Shown one piece after another: positions 5,213 to 11,970 of a DNA stretch of 11,970 nucleotides (positions are counted from its first letter, which is position 1; each line of letters begins with the position of its first letter). This DNA is from JAKPRU01 sp029568995 (lineage in GTDB: Bacteria; Hinthialibacterota; Hinthialibacteria; Hinthialibacterales; JAKPRU01), in NCBI GenBank assembly GCA_035430965.1, contig DAOMHQ010000160.1, positions 1 through 11,970 of the forward strand, given 5' to 3'. The notes beneath the pieces were generated by a model that worked only from the letters and a program-made list of their open reading frames with translations, was not told the origin of the DNA and made no database searches. Made by a program: the position numbers and the translations under genes.

Positions 5213-6901
5213 TCACGCAGCCAGATCCGGCACGTAGATATCTGCGCTTTCCAGGTGATACTTGTATCCTTGCTCGGTCAGGAACAACTGCCGTTTCTGT
5301 GCAAACTCCGTCTCATTGCTATCGCGAGTCACCAGGGTATAGAAGTGCGCAATGGCCCCGTCGCTTTTCGGGCGAAGAATCCGGCCCAGCCGTTGGGCCT
5401 CTTCCTGGCGGGAACCGAATGTCCCCGAAATCTGGATTGCCACATGCGCCTCCGGGAGATCAATCGCAAAATTCGCCACCTTCGACACCACCAGCGTCAG
5501 GATCTCTCCCTGGCGGAACTTCTCGTACAGATCCTCCCGAACCTTGTTCGGAGTCGATCCTGTGATTAACGGACAATTCAATTCATCCGCAACGATTCGA
5601 AGCTGCGAAAGGTATTGTCCGATCACCAGGGTTCGCGACCCCTGGTGTCGCCGCAGAATCTCCTCAACAACCGGCATCTTCAGCGGATTCTCCGATGCGA
5701 TGCGAAACTGAAGACGCGGTGGCTCCAACACGTATTTGCGGCGCTCCTCGAGGGGGAACGGAATCCGAACCTCATGGCACTCCGCTGTCGCAATCCACCC
5801 CTGTTCCTCCAGAACTTTCCAGGGCACATCAAAACACTTCGGGCCGATCAGGCTGAATACGTCCTCTTCCAGTCGATCCTCGCGAACCAGCGTCGCGGTC
5901 AATCCCAACCGCCGTCGAGCCTGGATTTCAGCGGTGATTCGAAACACCGGCGCGGGAAGCAGGTGAACCTCGTCATAGATAATGAGTCCCCAGTCTCGTA
6001 CCGCGAATAATCCTAAATGCGGGAATCCATCGGACTTCTTCTTGCGATACGTCAGGATCTGGTAGGTCGCAACTGTAATCGGACCGATTTCTTTCGCATC
6101 GCCGCTGTATTCGCAGACCGTATCGGGATCGACGAAGGTCTTATCCACAATTTCACGTTTCCATTGACGGAGTGCAACAACATTGGTGACCAGGATCAGC
6201 GTATGGGTCTGCATGGCCGCGATGACGCCAAGTCCGACGACTGTCTTTCCGGCTCCGCACGGAAGGACCACCACCCCGCTTCCGCCTTCCCGGCTTCCAT
6301 CCCGGTAAAACGCCGCTACGGCATCCTTCTGGTAGTCTCGAAGATAGAAAGACTTCCCCGCCTGGGTGGTATCTTTTAGGTTGACGGTCAGCGAAGCGCC
6401 CGGCACGTACCCTGCAATGTCTCTTACCGGATAGCCCAGCTTGATCAGATTCTGCTTGAGGTTGCCTCGGTATTCTCCACCCACCCGGAAGGTGCAGGGG
6501 TCCAAGCGTTCCGTCATATACGGAGCGACCGTTTTTTGGCGGGACAGGCCATCCAGCAGCAGCGAATCGTCCGATCTCAGCAGAAGCCCCGAATCGTCCT
6601 TCTCCAAAACGAGACGACCATATCGTCTCATGGACTCCGCAATGTCCGTCTCCACATTCGGGGGAACGGGATATCGTGAATATCGGCGCAGAATCTTGAT
6701 GACCTCGTCCGAGGTCATTCCTGCACTCGCAGCATTCCACAGCGAGAGCGGGGAAATCCGGTAGGTATGAATATGCTCCGGGCACTTGATCAGTTCCGCG
6801 AATGCCCCCAGATGATCGCGCACTTCAGCGAAATTCGGCGAATCGACCTCAAGAAATAAGGTCTTGTCGCTCTGCACAATCAACGGGCGGTCGCTTTCCA
6901 C
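5213..6901 (-). CDS. xpb: XPB/Rad25-family DNA helicase (superfamily 2)
   Basis: 562 residues from GTG 6901. ATP-dependent 3'-5' DNA helicase/translocase of the XPB family, acting on chromosomal DNA, presumably in repair. Motifs in order: N-terminal PLIVQSDKTLFLEVD and CPEHIHTYRISPLSLWNA (the XPB N-terminal/damage-recognition part); YLRDYQKDAV (Q-type motif); Walker A PCGAGKT (about 214-220); DEVH (310-313); motif III GLTATL followed by RED (340-342), the XPB signature; motif V IDLPEAHVAIQIS; and motif VI QEEAQRLGRILRP ending near 511. All motor motifs are intact. Start: AAGGAG with a 6-nt spacer points to GTG 6901, giving MESDRPLIVQSD, a natural family start. A TTG at 6940 would add 13 residues with a poorer site. 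The accessory gene follows 39 bp downstream. A palindromic repeat lies ~50 bp upstream of the start. Confidence 0.93.
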   Translation of the reverse strand: MESDRPLIVQSDKTLFLEVDSPNFAEVRDHLGAFAELIKCPEHIHTYRISPLSLWNAASAGMTSDEVIKILRRYSRYPVPPNVETDIAESMRRYGRLVLEKDDSGLLLRSDDSLLLDGLSRQKTVAPYMTERLDPCTFRVGGEYRGNLKQNLIKLGYPVRDIAGYVPGASLTVNLKDTTQAGKSFYLRDYQKDAVAAFYRDGSREGGSGVVVLPCGAGKTVVGLGVIAAMQTHTLILVTNVVALRQWKREIVDKTFVDPDTVCEYSGDAKEIGPITVATYQILTYRKKKSDGFPHLGLFAVRDWGLIIYDEVHLLPAPVFRITAEIQARRRLGLTATLVREDRLEEDVFSLIGPKCFDVPWKVLEEQGWIATAECHEVRIPFPLEERRKYVLEPPRLQFRIASENPLKMPVVEEILRRHQGSRTLVIGQYLSQLRIVADELNCPLITGSTPNKVREDLYEKFRQGEILTLVVSKVANFAIDLPEAHVAIQISGTFGSRQEEAQRLGRILRPKSDGAIAHFYTLVTRDSNETEFAQKRQLFLTEQGYKYHLESADIYVPDLAA

Positions 6902-6907
6902 TACAAT

Positions 6908-6913
6908 CTCCTT
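6908..6913 (-). promoter_or_regulatory. Shine-Dalgarno site deciding the xpb start
   Basis: AAGGAG on the minus strand, 6 nt before GTG 6901. It is the best ribosome site near the 5' end of this gene and lies within the extra codons of the longer TTG-initiated reading. Confidence 0.6.
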
Positions 6914-6952
6914 GGTCAGGACCTTCTCATGACCCGCCAATGATCTCAGAAT

Positions 6953-6993
6953 CCTCTCCCATTAAGATTGGGAGAGATACAGAGGGGGTTGAA
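6953..6993. repeat. Palindromic repeat copy in the xpb leader
   Basis: CTCTCCC (6954-6960) pairs with GGGAGAG (6970-6976), and GATACAGAGGGGGTTGA follows. The 3' part is identical to that of the copy inside the CgeB-like gene. It lies ~50 bp upstream of the xpb GTG, so it may be transcribed in the leader. It is not followed by a T-run on either strand and so is not an evident terminator. Confidence 0.75.
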
Positions 6994-7051
6994 TTCATTG
7001 GACTTACATTTCATCGTCCCCCGCCTGTTCAAAAATCTCGCTTTCCGCTAT

Positions 7052-7078
7052 TCGACCCATTCGTCCTATTGGTCTTAT
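7052..7078. repeat. 9-nt repeat, three degenerate units
   Basis: Units TCGACCCAT, TCGTCCTAT and TGGTCTTAT follow the NNGTCCCAT grammar of 391-435. As at the other sites, it lies near a palindromic repeat copy (59 bp away). Confidence 0.55.
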
Positions 7079-7109
7079 TTCCCCTGATTCGCGGTTCGAA
7101 ATTATCCGC

Positions 7110-7140
7110 AAAAGGTCCATCATACCTTGATCGGGCCTTT
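7110..7140 (-). terminator. Possible terminator after the GT4 gene
   Basis: AAAGGCCC and GGACCTTT form an 8-bp stem with one wobble and a 14-nt loop. On the minus strand it is followed by TTTTGCGG and lies ~40 bp beyond the GT4 stop. The loop is long and the T-run short, so this is tentative. Confidence 0.3.
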
Positions 7141-7177
7141 CATCAAAAGGGGAATCTTGGCGAAATCGGACGGGAAA

Positions 7178-8335
7178 TCACGTGTGGATGGCTTTTCGAT
7201 AGGCCGCTTCCAGCTGGTCGGTGTGCCACTTCCAGTTGTACCGTTCTTCCGCTCGCTTTCGTGCCGCAAGGCTCATGCTGTGCCACAGATCGGTATCCTT
7301 CAGAATCTTTGCCGTGCAGATCGCCATCATTTCAGGATTTTCTGCGGGGATGATAAACCCGGCGTGTTGAACCATGTTCAGCACATCTCCCACATCCGAG
7401 GCGACAATCGGCAGCGCCATGGCGAGATATTCTGCGATCTTGAGCGGACTTTTGCATCGCGCCGCAAGCGTATCCTCAAATGGGGCTAGCGCCACATCCG
7501 CAATCGATAACCATCGCGGCACTTCATCACCGGATACGTAACCTGTGCAATATAAGGAGATTAAAACACCTTGTTCCTCGGCATGGCGCTTGAGATCCTC
7601 CTCGTGAGAGCCTCCACCGACAATCAACAGAAGGGCCTGGATGCCTTTCCGATCAAGGATCCTCAACATATCCACCGCCTGGTCGGCATAGAATGTGACC
7701 TCCAGCTGCCCCGCATAAACCAGTACAGGGCGCTCCTTTCCGCCGATTTTCTCAAGGATCCCCGGATCGGGCGGGCGGGGATGGAACAATTCAAGATCCG
7801 CACCCACCGGCGCGTCAAACAATTGTTCGGGATTCATGCCCCATTCAAGGGCTGTCTTTCTCAGCTCACTGCTCGCCACGGAGCAGGTGTCGCAGATCCG
7901 GCATAGGGCACGATCCCAGCGCCCCGTGACGTGCGCTGCCAAACTGGAACCGGTGAGCTCCCGTGCGATGGAGGGTTCCCAGTCGTCCCAATCGTAGTGC
8001 AGCGGCACATCAAAACGGTCACAGGCGTAAAGCGCGGGCAACGCCGCATCCGGATAAGACTTCCATAGATGTACGATGTCCGGTTTTGGATCGAGATTCG
8101 CCAATCGTCGACAGCTTCCGGGAATGTCAATCGCCTTTCGGCTCAGGGGAATCACCTGAATGTCTTCGTGCGCCTGTATAGCCCCTGACCCGGCGAATCC
8201 GGGTCTTTCAGGATTTGGAAAGTCCACGAGAGTGACCGAATGCCCCCTGGAGGCCAGCTCCCTTGCCTGGGAAAGAACGCGCCGGGCACAGGAGACAGAC
8301 GACAAATCGAATCTCTGGACGATCAGAATATTCAT
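7178..8335 (-). CDS. GT4-family glycosyltransferase (GT-B fold)
   Basis: 385 residues, a normal length for the family. It transfers a sugar from a nucleotide-sugar donor, probably in assembly of a surface polysaccharide or glycoprotein; the substrate cannot be read from sequence. The N-terminal half begins MNILIVQRFDLSSVSCARRV, a Rossmann start with an acceptor-side loop, and contains DIVHLWKSYPDAALPAL. The C-terminal half has RPVLVYAGQ (about 203-210), LLLIVGGG (236-242) and the donor-binding segment SPLKIAEYLAMALPIVASDV (296-315), where the glutamate belongs to the E-x7-E-type region of GT4 enzymes. There is no signal peptide or membrane segment. A short AGG lies 6-7 nt before ATG 8335. The gene is divergent from the PPC-like secreted-protein gene and has no other glycan gene beside it. 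Confidence 0.9.
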   Translation of the reverse strand: MNILIVQRFDLSSVSCARRVLSQARELASRGHSVTLVDFPNPERPGFAGSGAIQAHEDIQVIPLSRKAIDIPGSCRRLANLDPKPDIVHLWKSYPDAALPALYACDRFDVPLHYDWDDWEPSIARELTGSSLAAHVTGRWDRALCRICDTCSVASSELRKTALEWGMNPEQLFDAPVGADLELFHPRPPDPGILEKIGGKERPVLVYAGQLEVTFYADQAVDMLRILDRKGIQALLLIVGGGSHEEDLKRHAEEQGVLISLYCTGYVSGDEVPRWLSIADVALAPFEDTLAARCKSPLKIAEYLAMALPIVASDVGDVLNMVQHAGFIIPAENPEMMAICTAKILKDTDLWHSMSLAARKRAEERYNWKWHTDQLEAAYRKAIHT

Positions 8336-8478
8336 AAGTGCCTATATTCCAGTTGGATAGACCCAATTCTCTCCGGATGATCCGCATCTCTGCAACCCGT
8401 TTTGGGCTGACTCGAAGGACATTTGATCAATAACTTAGCAAAAATCGCGCGATATGGTAGATTTTCAGGTGGTCTCTA

Positions 8479-8487
8479 TGATATACT
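8479..8487 (+). promoter_or_regulatory. Extended -10 promoter for the PPC-like gene
   Basis: TGATATACT at 8479-8487 gives an extended -10 (TGn plus TATACT). The -35 region at 17-18 bp is poor, which extended -10 promoters tolerate. Transcription would start near 8494, ~68 nt before ATG 8562. The same nine bases occur before hicAB and the cohesin gene. Confidence 0.5.
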
Positions 8488-8498
8488 TCGTCCTAATC

Positions 8499-8520
8499 AG
8501 TGTGCCCTTGTGGGCACGCT
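8499..8520 (+). promoter_or_regulatory. Hairpin at the predicted 5' end of the PPC-like mRNA
   Basis: AGTGTGCCC pairs with GGGCACGCT (9 bp with one G-U) around a TTGT tetraloop. It would begin ~5 nt from the predicted transcription start and end ~28 nt before the Shine-Dalgarno site. There is no T-run, so it is not a terminator. A 5' mRNA-stabilising role is possible but unproven. Confidence 0.4.
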
Positions 8521-8561
8521 CAGAGAAGTCGATCAACCATATTCGACAGGGGGTAGAATAC

Positions 8562-9950
8562 ATGTCTCAAAGGACACACCAACTCACCGCAGTCACCGTC
8601 ACCTTTTTGATACTGACGGCATTCGTCGCACAGGCCAATGCTCAACTACCGACTGTTCCGTTCTCCACAGAAGGGAATATCGGCAGTGCATCCGGAACAA
8701 AAACGATTGATTTTGTATATGGTACGGGCGGGCCATTGACTGTCTCCGTCGGCGATTTTGGCGGGGCACTGGACCCGGCGATGACCCTCATTGCACCGGA
8801 CGGACGACAGTACCGGGATGATGATGGGGGACCCGGCGATGATGCCGTGGTCTATTTCACCGCCGCTGCACCCGCTCCGATGGGACAATATCGGTTAATT
8901 GTCAATTCCCAATCGGGCACGATGGGGAGATTTTCGGTCAACGCTGTGCCTGTCGCGATCGATCAGCCGGGGGCTGCTTCAATGATCGGTTTCGGCGAGC
9001 GAGTGCAACGCCGCCTGGCAAATCATGCCCAAGTTCATGTTTTCTATTTTTACGCGAATGTTGGAGACTATATTGAAGTGTATCTATCGGATTACACCGG
9101 GTATCAGGCCAGCGCCCTGGATCCGTTCCTGACCTTGACGGGTCCGGAAGGATTCGCGCCTGTGACCGACGATGACAGTGGTCCTGAAGATGACGCTTTG
9201 ATCGTGGTTGGCCCGGCGACAATCGGTGGGCTTTATACCATTCTGGTTGGCGCTTCTCCCGGAACCATGGGAGCCGGACAGTACCTCCTTGTGCTGGCTT
9301 CCAATCGAGCGGTTTCCCGCCCCATCGCGCCGGGCGAGACGGTCAATGGGAGCATTCAAGTCACCGGCAAGATCGACTCTTACACGTTCATGAATCCAAC
9401 AGGTGCGGAGGTCACGTTCTTGCTGGACGATCTCGGCAGTAGCCTGGATCCCTTCCTGACCCTCCGTGTTCCCGATCAGATGGATATCACCGATGACAAC
9501 AGCGGTCCCAATGATGATGCCTATATCACCACGGAAGCCATGGCAGGAACGGTGATTGTCAGTGGCGGTCCCTGGAAAACAATCGGATCCTATGCACTGA
9601 CCTACCAGGTCGGGCCATATATCCTGCCGGAACTAAAGCCTGGAACCACAGGGACTTACATCTTTCCCTGGGAACCGGAGGTATTTGTTTTTGCCGGCAC
9701 AGCGGGGCAGAGAGTCACCATTACTGTTGGTGACGGTGGCGGCCCACTGAATCCTGCTTTTATTTTGTATGGACCGACCGGGAATGTGGTTGCGGAAGGT
9801 CTGAAGGCGTTTGAGGACGACGATGACGTGCAAATTTCCCAGTTTGCGTTGCCCGCTACCGGGACCTATACTCTTTATGTCTTTGGGCAAGAAGATATGT
9901 ATCACAATCCCACTTTCGGTCGGGCCATCATCGGTTTCGTTAAAATGTGA
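8562..9950 (+). CDS. Secreted protein with four PPC-like beta-sandwich repeats
   Basis: 462 residues from ATG 8562, preceded by AGGGGGT with a 7-nt spacer. An in-frame ATG at 8454 lies upstream of the promoter. Residues 1-28 are a Sec signal peptide: MSQR, the hydrophobic TAVTVTFLILTAFVA, then cleavage near QANAQ. The rest is four related ~110-residue repeats resembling bacterial pre-peptidase C-terminal (PPC) domains. Each has an LDPxLTL-type strand (ALDPAMTL, ALDPFLTL, SLDPFLTL, PLNPAFIL) and, shortly after, an acidic loop: DDDGGPGDDA (86-95), DDDSGPEDDA (203-212), DDNSGPNDDA (311-320) and the degenerate EDDDD (418-422). Each ends in a GxYxLxV-type strand. The acidic loops look able to bind calcium. 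There is no catalytic domain, membrane anchor or sorting signal, so it is probably an extracellular binding or structural protein. It is followed by a strong terminator. Confidence 0.8.
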   Translation: MSQRTHQLTAVTVTFLILTAFVAQANAQLPTVPFSTEGNIGSASGTKTIDFVYGTGGPLTVSVGDFGGALDPAMTLIAPDGRQYRDDDGGPGDDAVVYFTAAAPAPMGQYRLIVNSQSGTMGRFSVNAVPVAIDQPGAASMIGFGERVQRRLANHAQVHVFYFYANVGDYIEVYLSDYTGYQASALDPFLTLTGPEGFAPVTDDDSGPEDDALIVVGPATIGGLYTILVGASPGTMGAGQYLLVLASNRAVSRPIAPGETVNGSIQVTGKIDSYTFMNPTGAEVTFLLDDLGSSLDPFLTLRVPDQMDITDDNSGPNDDAYITTEAMAGTVIVSGGPWKTIGSYALTYQVGPYILPELKPGTTGTYIFPWEPEVFVFAGTAGQRVTITVGDGGGPLNPAFILYGPTGNVVAEGLKAFEDDDDVQISQFALPATGTYTLYVFGQEDMYHNPTFGRAIIGFVKM

Positions 9951-9974
9951 CTTTCGGAATTGTTGTGAAATCCC

Positions 9975-10005
9975 AGCGGGCCGGGCCATCCGGCCCGCTT
10001 TTTTT
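9975..10005 (+). terminator. Rho-independent terminator after the PPC-like gene
   Basis: AGCGGGCCGG (9975-9984) and CCGGCCCGCT (9990-9999) form a perfect 10-bp GC-rich stem with a 5-nt loop (GCCAT). A run of seven T follows (9999-10005). It lies 25 bp beyond the stop codon. Confidence 0.92.
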
Positions 10006-10111
10006 GTGCGGGAATGGCGTAAAAACGCTGTCCGCCTCTCGGATTGACAGATTCATGTCCGGAACAAGGGCATTTTGCGGTGGAAAAATGAAAAAAAACT
10101 TCATCCTTTGG

Positions 10112-10141
10112 TTGATCTTTTAGGGGTTTCTCTGATATACT
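10112..10141 (+). promoter_or_regulatory. sigma70-type promoter for the cohesin-dockerin gene
   Basis: TTGATC (10112-10117, 4/6) is followed after 18 bp by TATACT (10136-10141, 5/6) with an extended -10 TGA. Transcription would start near 10148, leaving a ~73-nt leader. The leader contains a weak imperfect stem (10161-10182: ATAG/CTAT and GTGT/ACAC around AGGA). I recognise no riboswitch. Confidence 0.6.
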
Positions 10142-10220
10142 CCATTGATCTTTTATGTCTATAGGTGTAGGAACACGGCTATGGAGTCGGGTGCCAAATT
10201 GATCAGCACTGGAGGATCCA

Positions 10221-11970
10221 ATGCGTAAGGTCTCAAAAATATCCACATTTTTCATCGTAGCTCTATGCCCCATGGTGGTTTTGCCCGGTTTGGCCGGGGC
10301 ACAGGTGTCTCTCAGCTCCACCGTGACAGAGCTTGACCCCGGGGGAACGCTGCCGGTTACCGTGTCACTGACCGGGCCGACAGGCATCACAGTGCTTGAA
10401 CTCGACCTTACTGTGGCAGGAACCCTGTCCATCCCGGAACAGAACGCTTTCGTGCCAAGCCAGACTTTGACCGATGCCTCAACTGGCGGAACGCCGTTCA
10501 CCAACGTTATGTTCTTGCCGGACAATGGGTTACGAATCAGTGTCGCCCTCATGGGGGATATCCCGGGCGTCAATGCCTCCAGCCAGATCACATTGGGCAC
10601 CCTCAATGTCATCGCCACGACCGGTGGCGAAACGGTCACCCTGACCCCGCGACGGATCGCCTTCGACTTCGAGAACAACAACATGGGCGTCACCATGGGA
10701 AGCGGAGTCAGCGCCACGGTCACCGGCGGTGTTGTGCTGGATTATGATGTTGACGACAGCGGACAGGTTGACGTGGATGATGTTGTCTCGCTGTTTGACA
10801 ATATTTTCGCTGGCAATGCCCTGCTTACCTGGGATTTCGACGCCAGTGGAGCCACCGATGTGGACGATGTGGTTTTCCTGTTCGATTACATTTTTGCCGG
10901 TGGTGGAGGCAAGGGGGCGCCGAAAGAAGCCCTGATCGCCTCGGCCAATCAAGACGGATTCTTTGATTTCTTCCAATTGGCTCAAAGCCCCGAATTGACT
11001 ATCAGTGGGGACTTGGAAGGTGCTCCCGGCGAGCAGGTAACAATTAATGTGAATATCAGCGACGGCACTAACATTCGCGGATTCCAGGTGGATCTGAACT
11101 TTGATCCGGCTGTCCTTTCCGTCGTCAGCTCGGTTATCGGGCCTTCTCTTTCGGCTCTGGACATCGAGAGTGCCGCAGTTGTTTCTGATGGTGTGTTCCG
11201 AATGATGGGGGCTGGACTTGTTACCTCTATGCCAGCCGGACCCGGAACGGTTGTCACCGTCACCTTTGCCATCAATGGAAACGCGCCTTCGGGACCAACT
11301 GCTCTCAGCTTCCTTGTCACAAAACCGACCGGATTGGTGGCTCCAGGTGGGCAGATTACAGTGGTGACTGCGCAACCTGACACCCCCACACCCACCAATA
11401 CTCCTCTTCCGACGGCAACACCGGAAAGCCCGACGGCCACTCCTGTAGAGACTCCGACAGCGACACCTACAAGAACCCCGACGAATACGGCTGTTCCGAC
11501 AAATACCCCAACGAATACCCCGACTTTGCAACCCACGGAATCGCCGACCGCGACCCCGGTAGAAACCCCCACCGCAACTCCGGTTCCGACCAACACGCCG
11601 ACTCGAACTCCCACGGTGACCGCGCAACCCACGGAGTCCCCGACGGCGACGCCGGTTGAAACGCCGACGGCAACCCCGGTTGAAACTCCGACCGCTACGC
11701 CGGTTCCGACCAGCACACCGACTCGGACCCCGACCGCGACGGCGAAACCGACCGAATCGCCCACAGCAACCCCGGTTGAAACTCCGACGGCAACCCCGGT
11801 TGAAACGCCGACAGCAACCCCGATTCCGACCAGTACGCCGACGTTGGTTCCGACGTCGACTCCGACGCTTGTTCCGACCCCGACCCTGCCGCCCACAGCC
11901 ACACCGACGCCCGGTATTGCTCTGTTCGTGCCGTTCTCTACGGAAGGCTTGATCTGGGCAGCGGGCTACA
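10221..11970 (+). CDS. Secreted cohesin-dockerin-cohesin protein with Thr/Pro linker (3' partial)
   Basis: 583 complete codons with no stop before the window ends. GGAGG lies 5 nt before ATG 10221. Residues 1-28 are a signal peptide (MRKVSKISTFF, hydrophobic core, cleavage near AGAQ). Residues ~29-165 form a cohesin-like beta-sandwich (VTELDPGGTLPVTVSL at its start). Residues 174-228 fit a type I dockerin with two calcium-binding F-hand loops, DVDDSGQVDVDDVVSLFDNI and DFDASGATDVDDVVFLFDYI. Residues ~259-383 form a second, clearer cohesin-like domain (GAPGEQVTINVNI, IRGFQVDLNFDPAVLSV). A Thr/Pro linker follows (~384-563), then the start of another domain, GIALFVPFSTEGLIWAAGY. Cohesin and dockerin pair noncovalently in cellulosomes, but such modules also occur in non-cellulolytic bacteria. 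There is no catalytic domain in view, so it may be a scaffold or surface-assembly protein. Confidence 0.85.
   Translation, partial: MRKVSKISTFFIVALCPMVVLPGLAGAQVSLSSTVTELDPGGTLPVTVSLTGPTGITVLELDLTVAGTLSIPEQNAFVPSQTLTDASTGGTPFTNVMFLPDNGLRISVALMGDIPGVNASSQITLGTLNVIATTGGETVTLTPRRIAFDFENNNMGVTMGSGVSATVTGGVVLDYDVDDSGQVDVDDVVSLFDNIFAGNALLTWDFDASGATDVDDVVFLFDYIFAGGGGKGAPKEALIASANQDGFFDFFQLAQSPELTISGDLEGAPGEQVTINVNISDGTNIRGFQVDLNFDPAVLSVVSSVIGPSLSALDIESAAVVSDGVFRMMGAGLVTSMPAGPGTVVTVTFAINGNAPSGPTALSFLVTKPTGLVAPGGQITVVTAQPDTPTPTNTPLPTATPESPTATPVETPTATPTRTPTNTAVPTNTPTNTPTLQPTESPTATPVETPTATPVPTNTPTRTPTVTAQPTESPTATPVETPTATPVETPTATPVPTSTPTRTPTATAKPTESPTATPVETPTATPVETPTATPIPTSTPTLVPTSTPTLVPTPTLPPTATPTPGIALFVPFSTEGLIWAAGY
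11371..11912 (+). repeat. Thr/Pro-linker tandem repeat with nested 24-nt unit
   Basis: This DNA encodes (T/S/V)-P-T-rich sequence. Higher-order units start at 11529, 11625 and 11745, each with (Q/K)PTESPTATPVETPTATP. The first unit is 96 nt and the second 120 nt. The difference is one extra 24-nt inner repeat encoding PVETPTAT, consistent with growth by slippage or unequal exchange in whole-codon steps. Thr/Pro stretches of this sort are usually flexible extracellular linkers and may be glycosylated. Long Gly/Val-rich open frames on the opposite strand are shadows of this repeat. Confidence 0.85.

Noticed and set aside
6153..6785. 210-codon minus-strand open frame
   Set aside because: Same strand but another frame inside xpb, which has all helicase motifs in its own frame.
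6953..6993. Rho-independent terminator between the GT4 and xpb genes
   Set aside because: The hairpin lacks a T-run on either strand and belongs to a dispersed repeat family.
10148..10220. Riboswitch (for example c-di-GMP type) in the cohesin-gene leader
   Set aside because: The leader is only ~73 nt and lacks the conserved core I would expect. Only a weak imperfect stem is visible.
10530..11902. Long minus-strand open frames (365 and 306 codons), one very Gly/Val-rich
   Set aside because: They lie wholly opposite the cohesin-dockerin gene. The Gly/Val repeats are the complement of the Thr/Pro linker, and there are no family motifs.

Overview
The window looks like chromosomal DNA of an uncultured, probably Gram-negative bacterium with moderate GC. 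Evidence includes Sec-type signal peptides, sigma70-like promoters with an extended -10, Shine-Dalgarno sites, long Thr/Pro-rich linkers, cohesin/dockerin and PPC-like secreted modules, two glycosyltransferases, a bacterial XPB helicase and several dispersed repeat families. No ribosomal or housekeeping marker is present, so the phylum cannot be fixed from this sequence. Environmental lineages of the FCB/PVC or Sumerlaeota/Hydrogenedentes kind are a guess only.

Layout. Positions 1-499 hold a possible 3' end of an upstream gene and a mosaic of three dispersed repeats. Positions 500-2458 (+) encode a large CgeB-like glycosyltransferase carrying two of those repeats in frame. Two bases beyond its stop, and convergent to it, lies a hicA-hicB toxin-antitoxin pair (2461-2950, -). 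It has a good promoter, but hicB is frameshifted and the apparent native hicA start codon is out of frame. A small STAS-like (DUF4325-type) protein follows (3276-3659, +). Next is a minus-strand pair: an XPB-family DNA helicase (5213-6901) and, 39 bp downstream, a protein with an XPB/Ssl2 N-terminal-like domain (3683-5173). A repeat-containing gap precedes a GT4 glycosyltransferase (7178-8335, -). Divergent from it are two secreted-protein genes on the + strand: a four-repeat PPC-like protein (8562-9950) ending at a strong terminator, and a cohesin-dockerin-cohesin protein with a ~180-residue Thr/Pro linker that runs off the end of the window (10221-11970).

How the genes work together. The XPB pair is probably one transcription unit acting on DNA, by analogy with actinobacterial XPB neighbourhoods. 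The two secreted proteins have separate promoters of the same type and share a short peptide (VPFSTEG), suggesting a common surface or extracellular role. The glycosyltransferases probably modify surface glycans or glycoproteins. I see no tRNA, rRNA, CRISPR array, transposase or integrase.

The most interesting signals are the in-frame repeat insertion in the CgeB-like gene, the double lesion in hicAB, the XPB/accessory pair, and the cohesin-dockerin-cohesin architecture.
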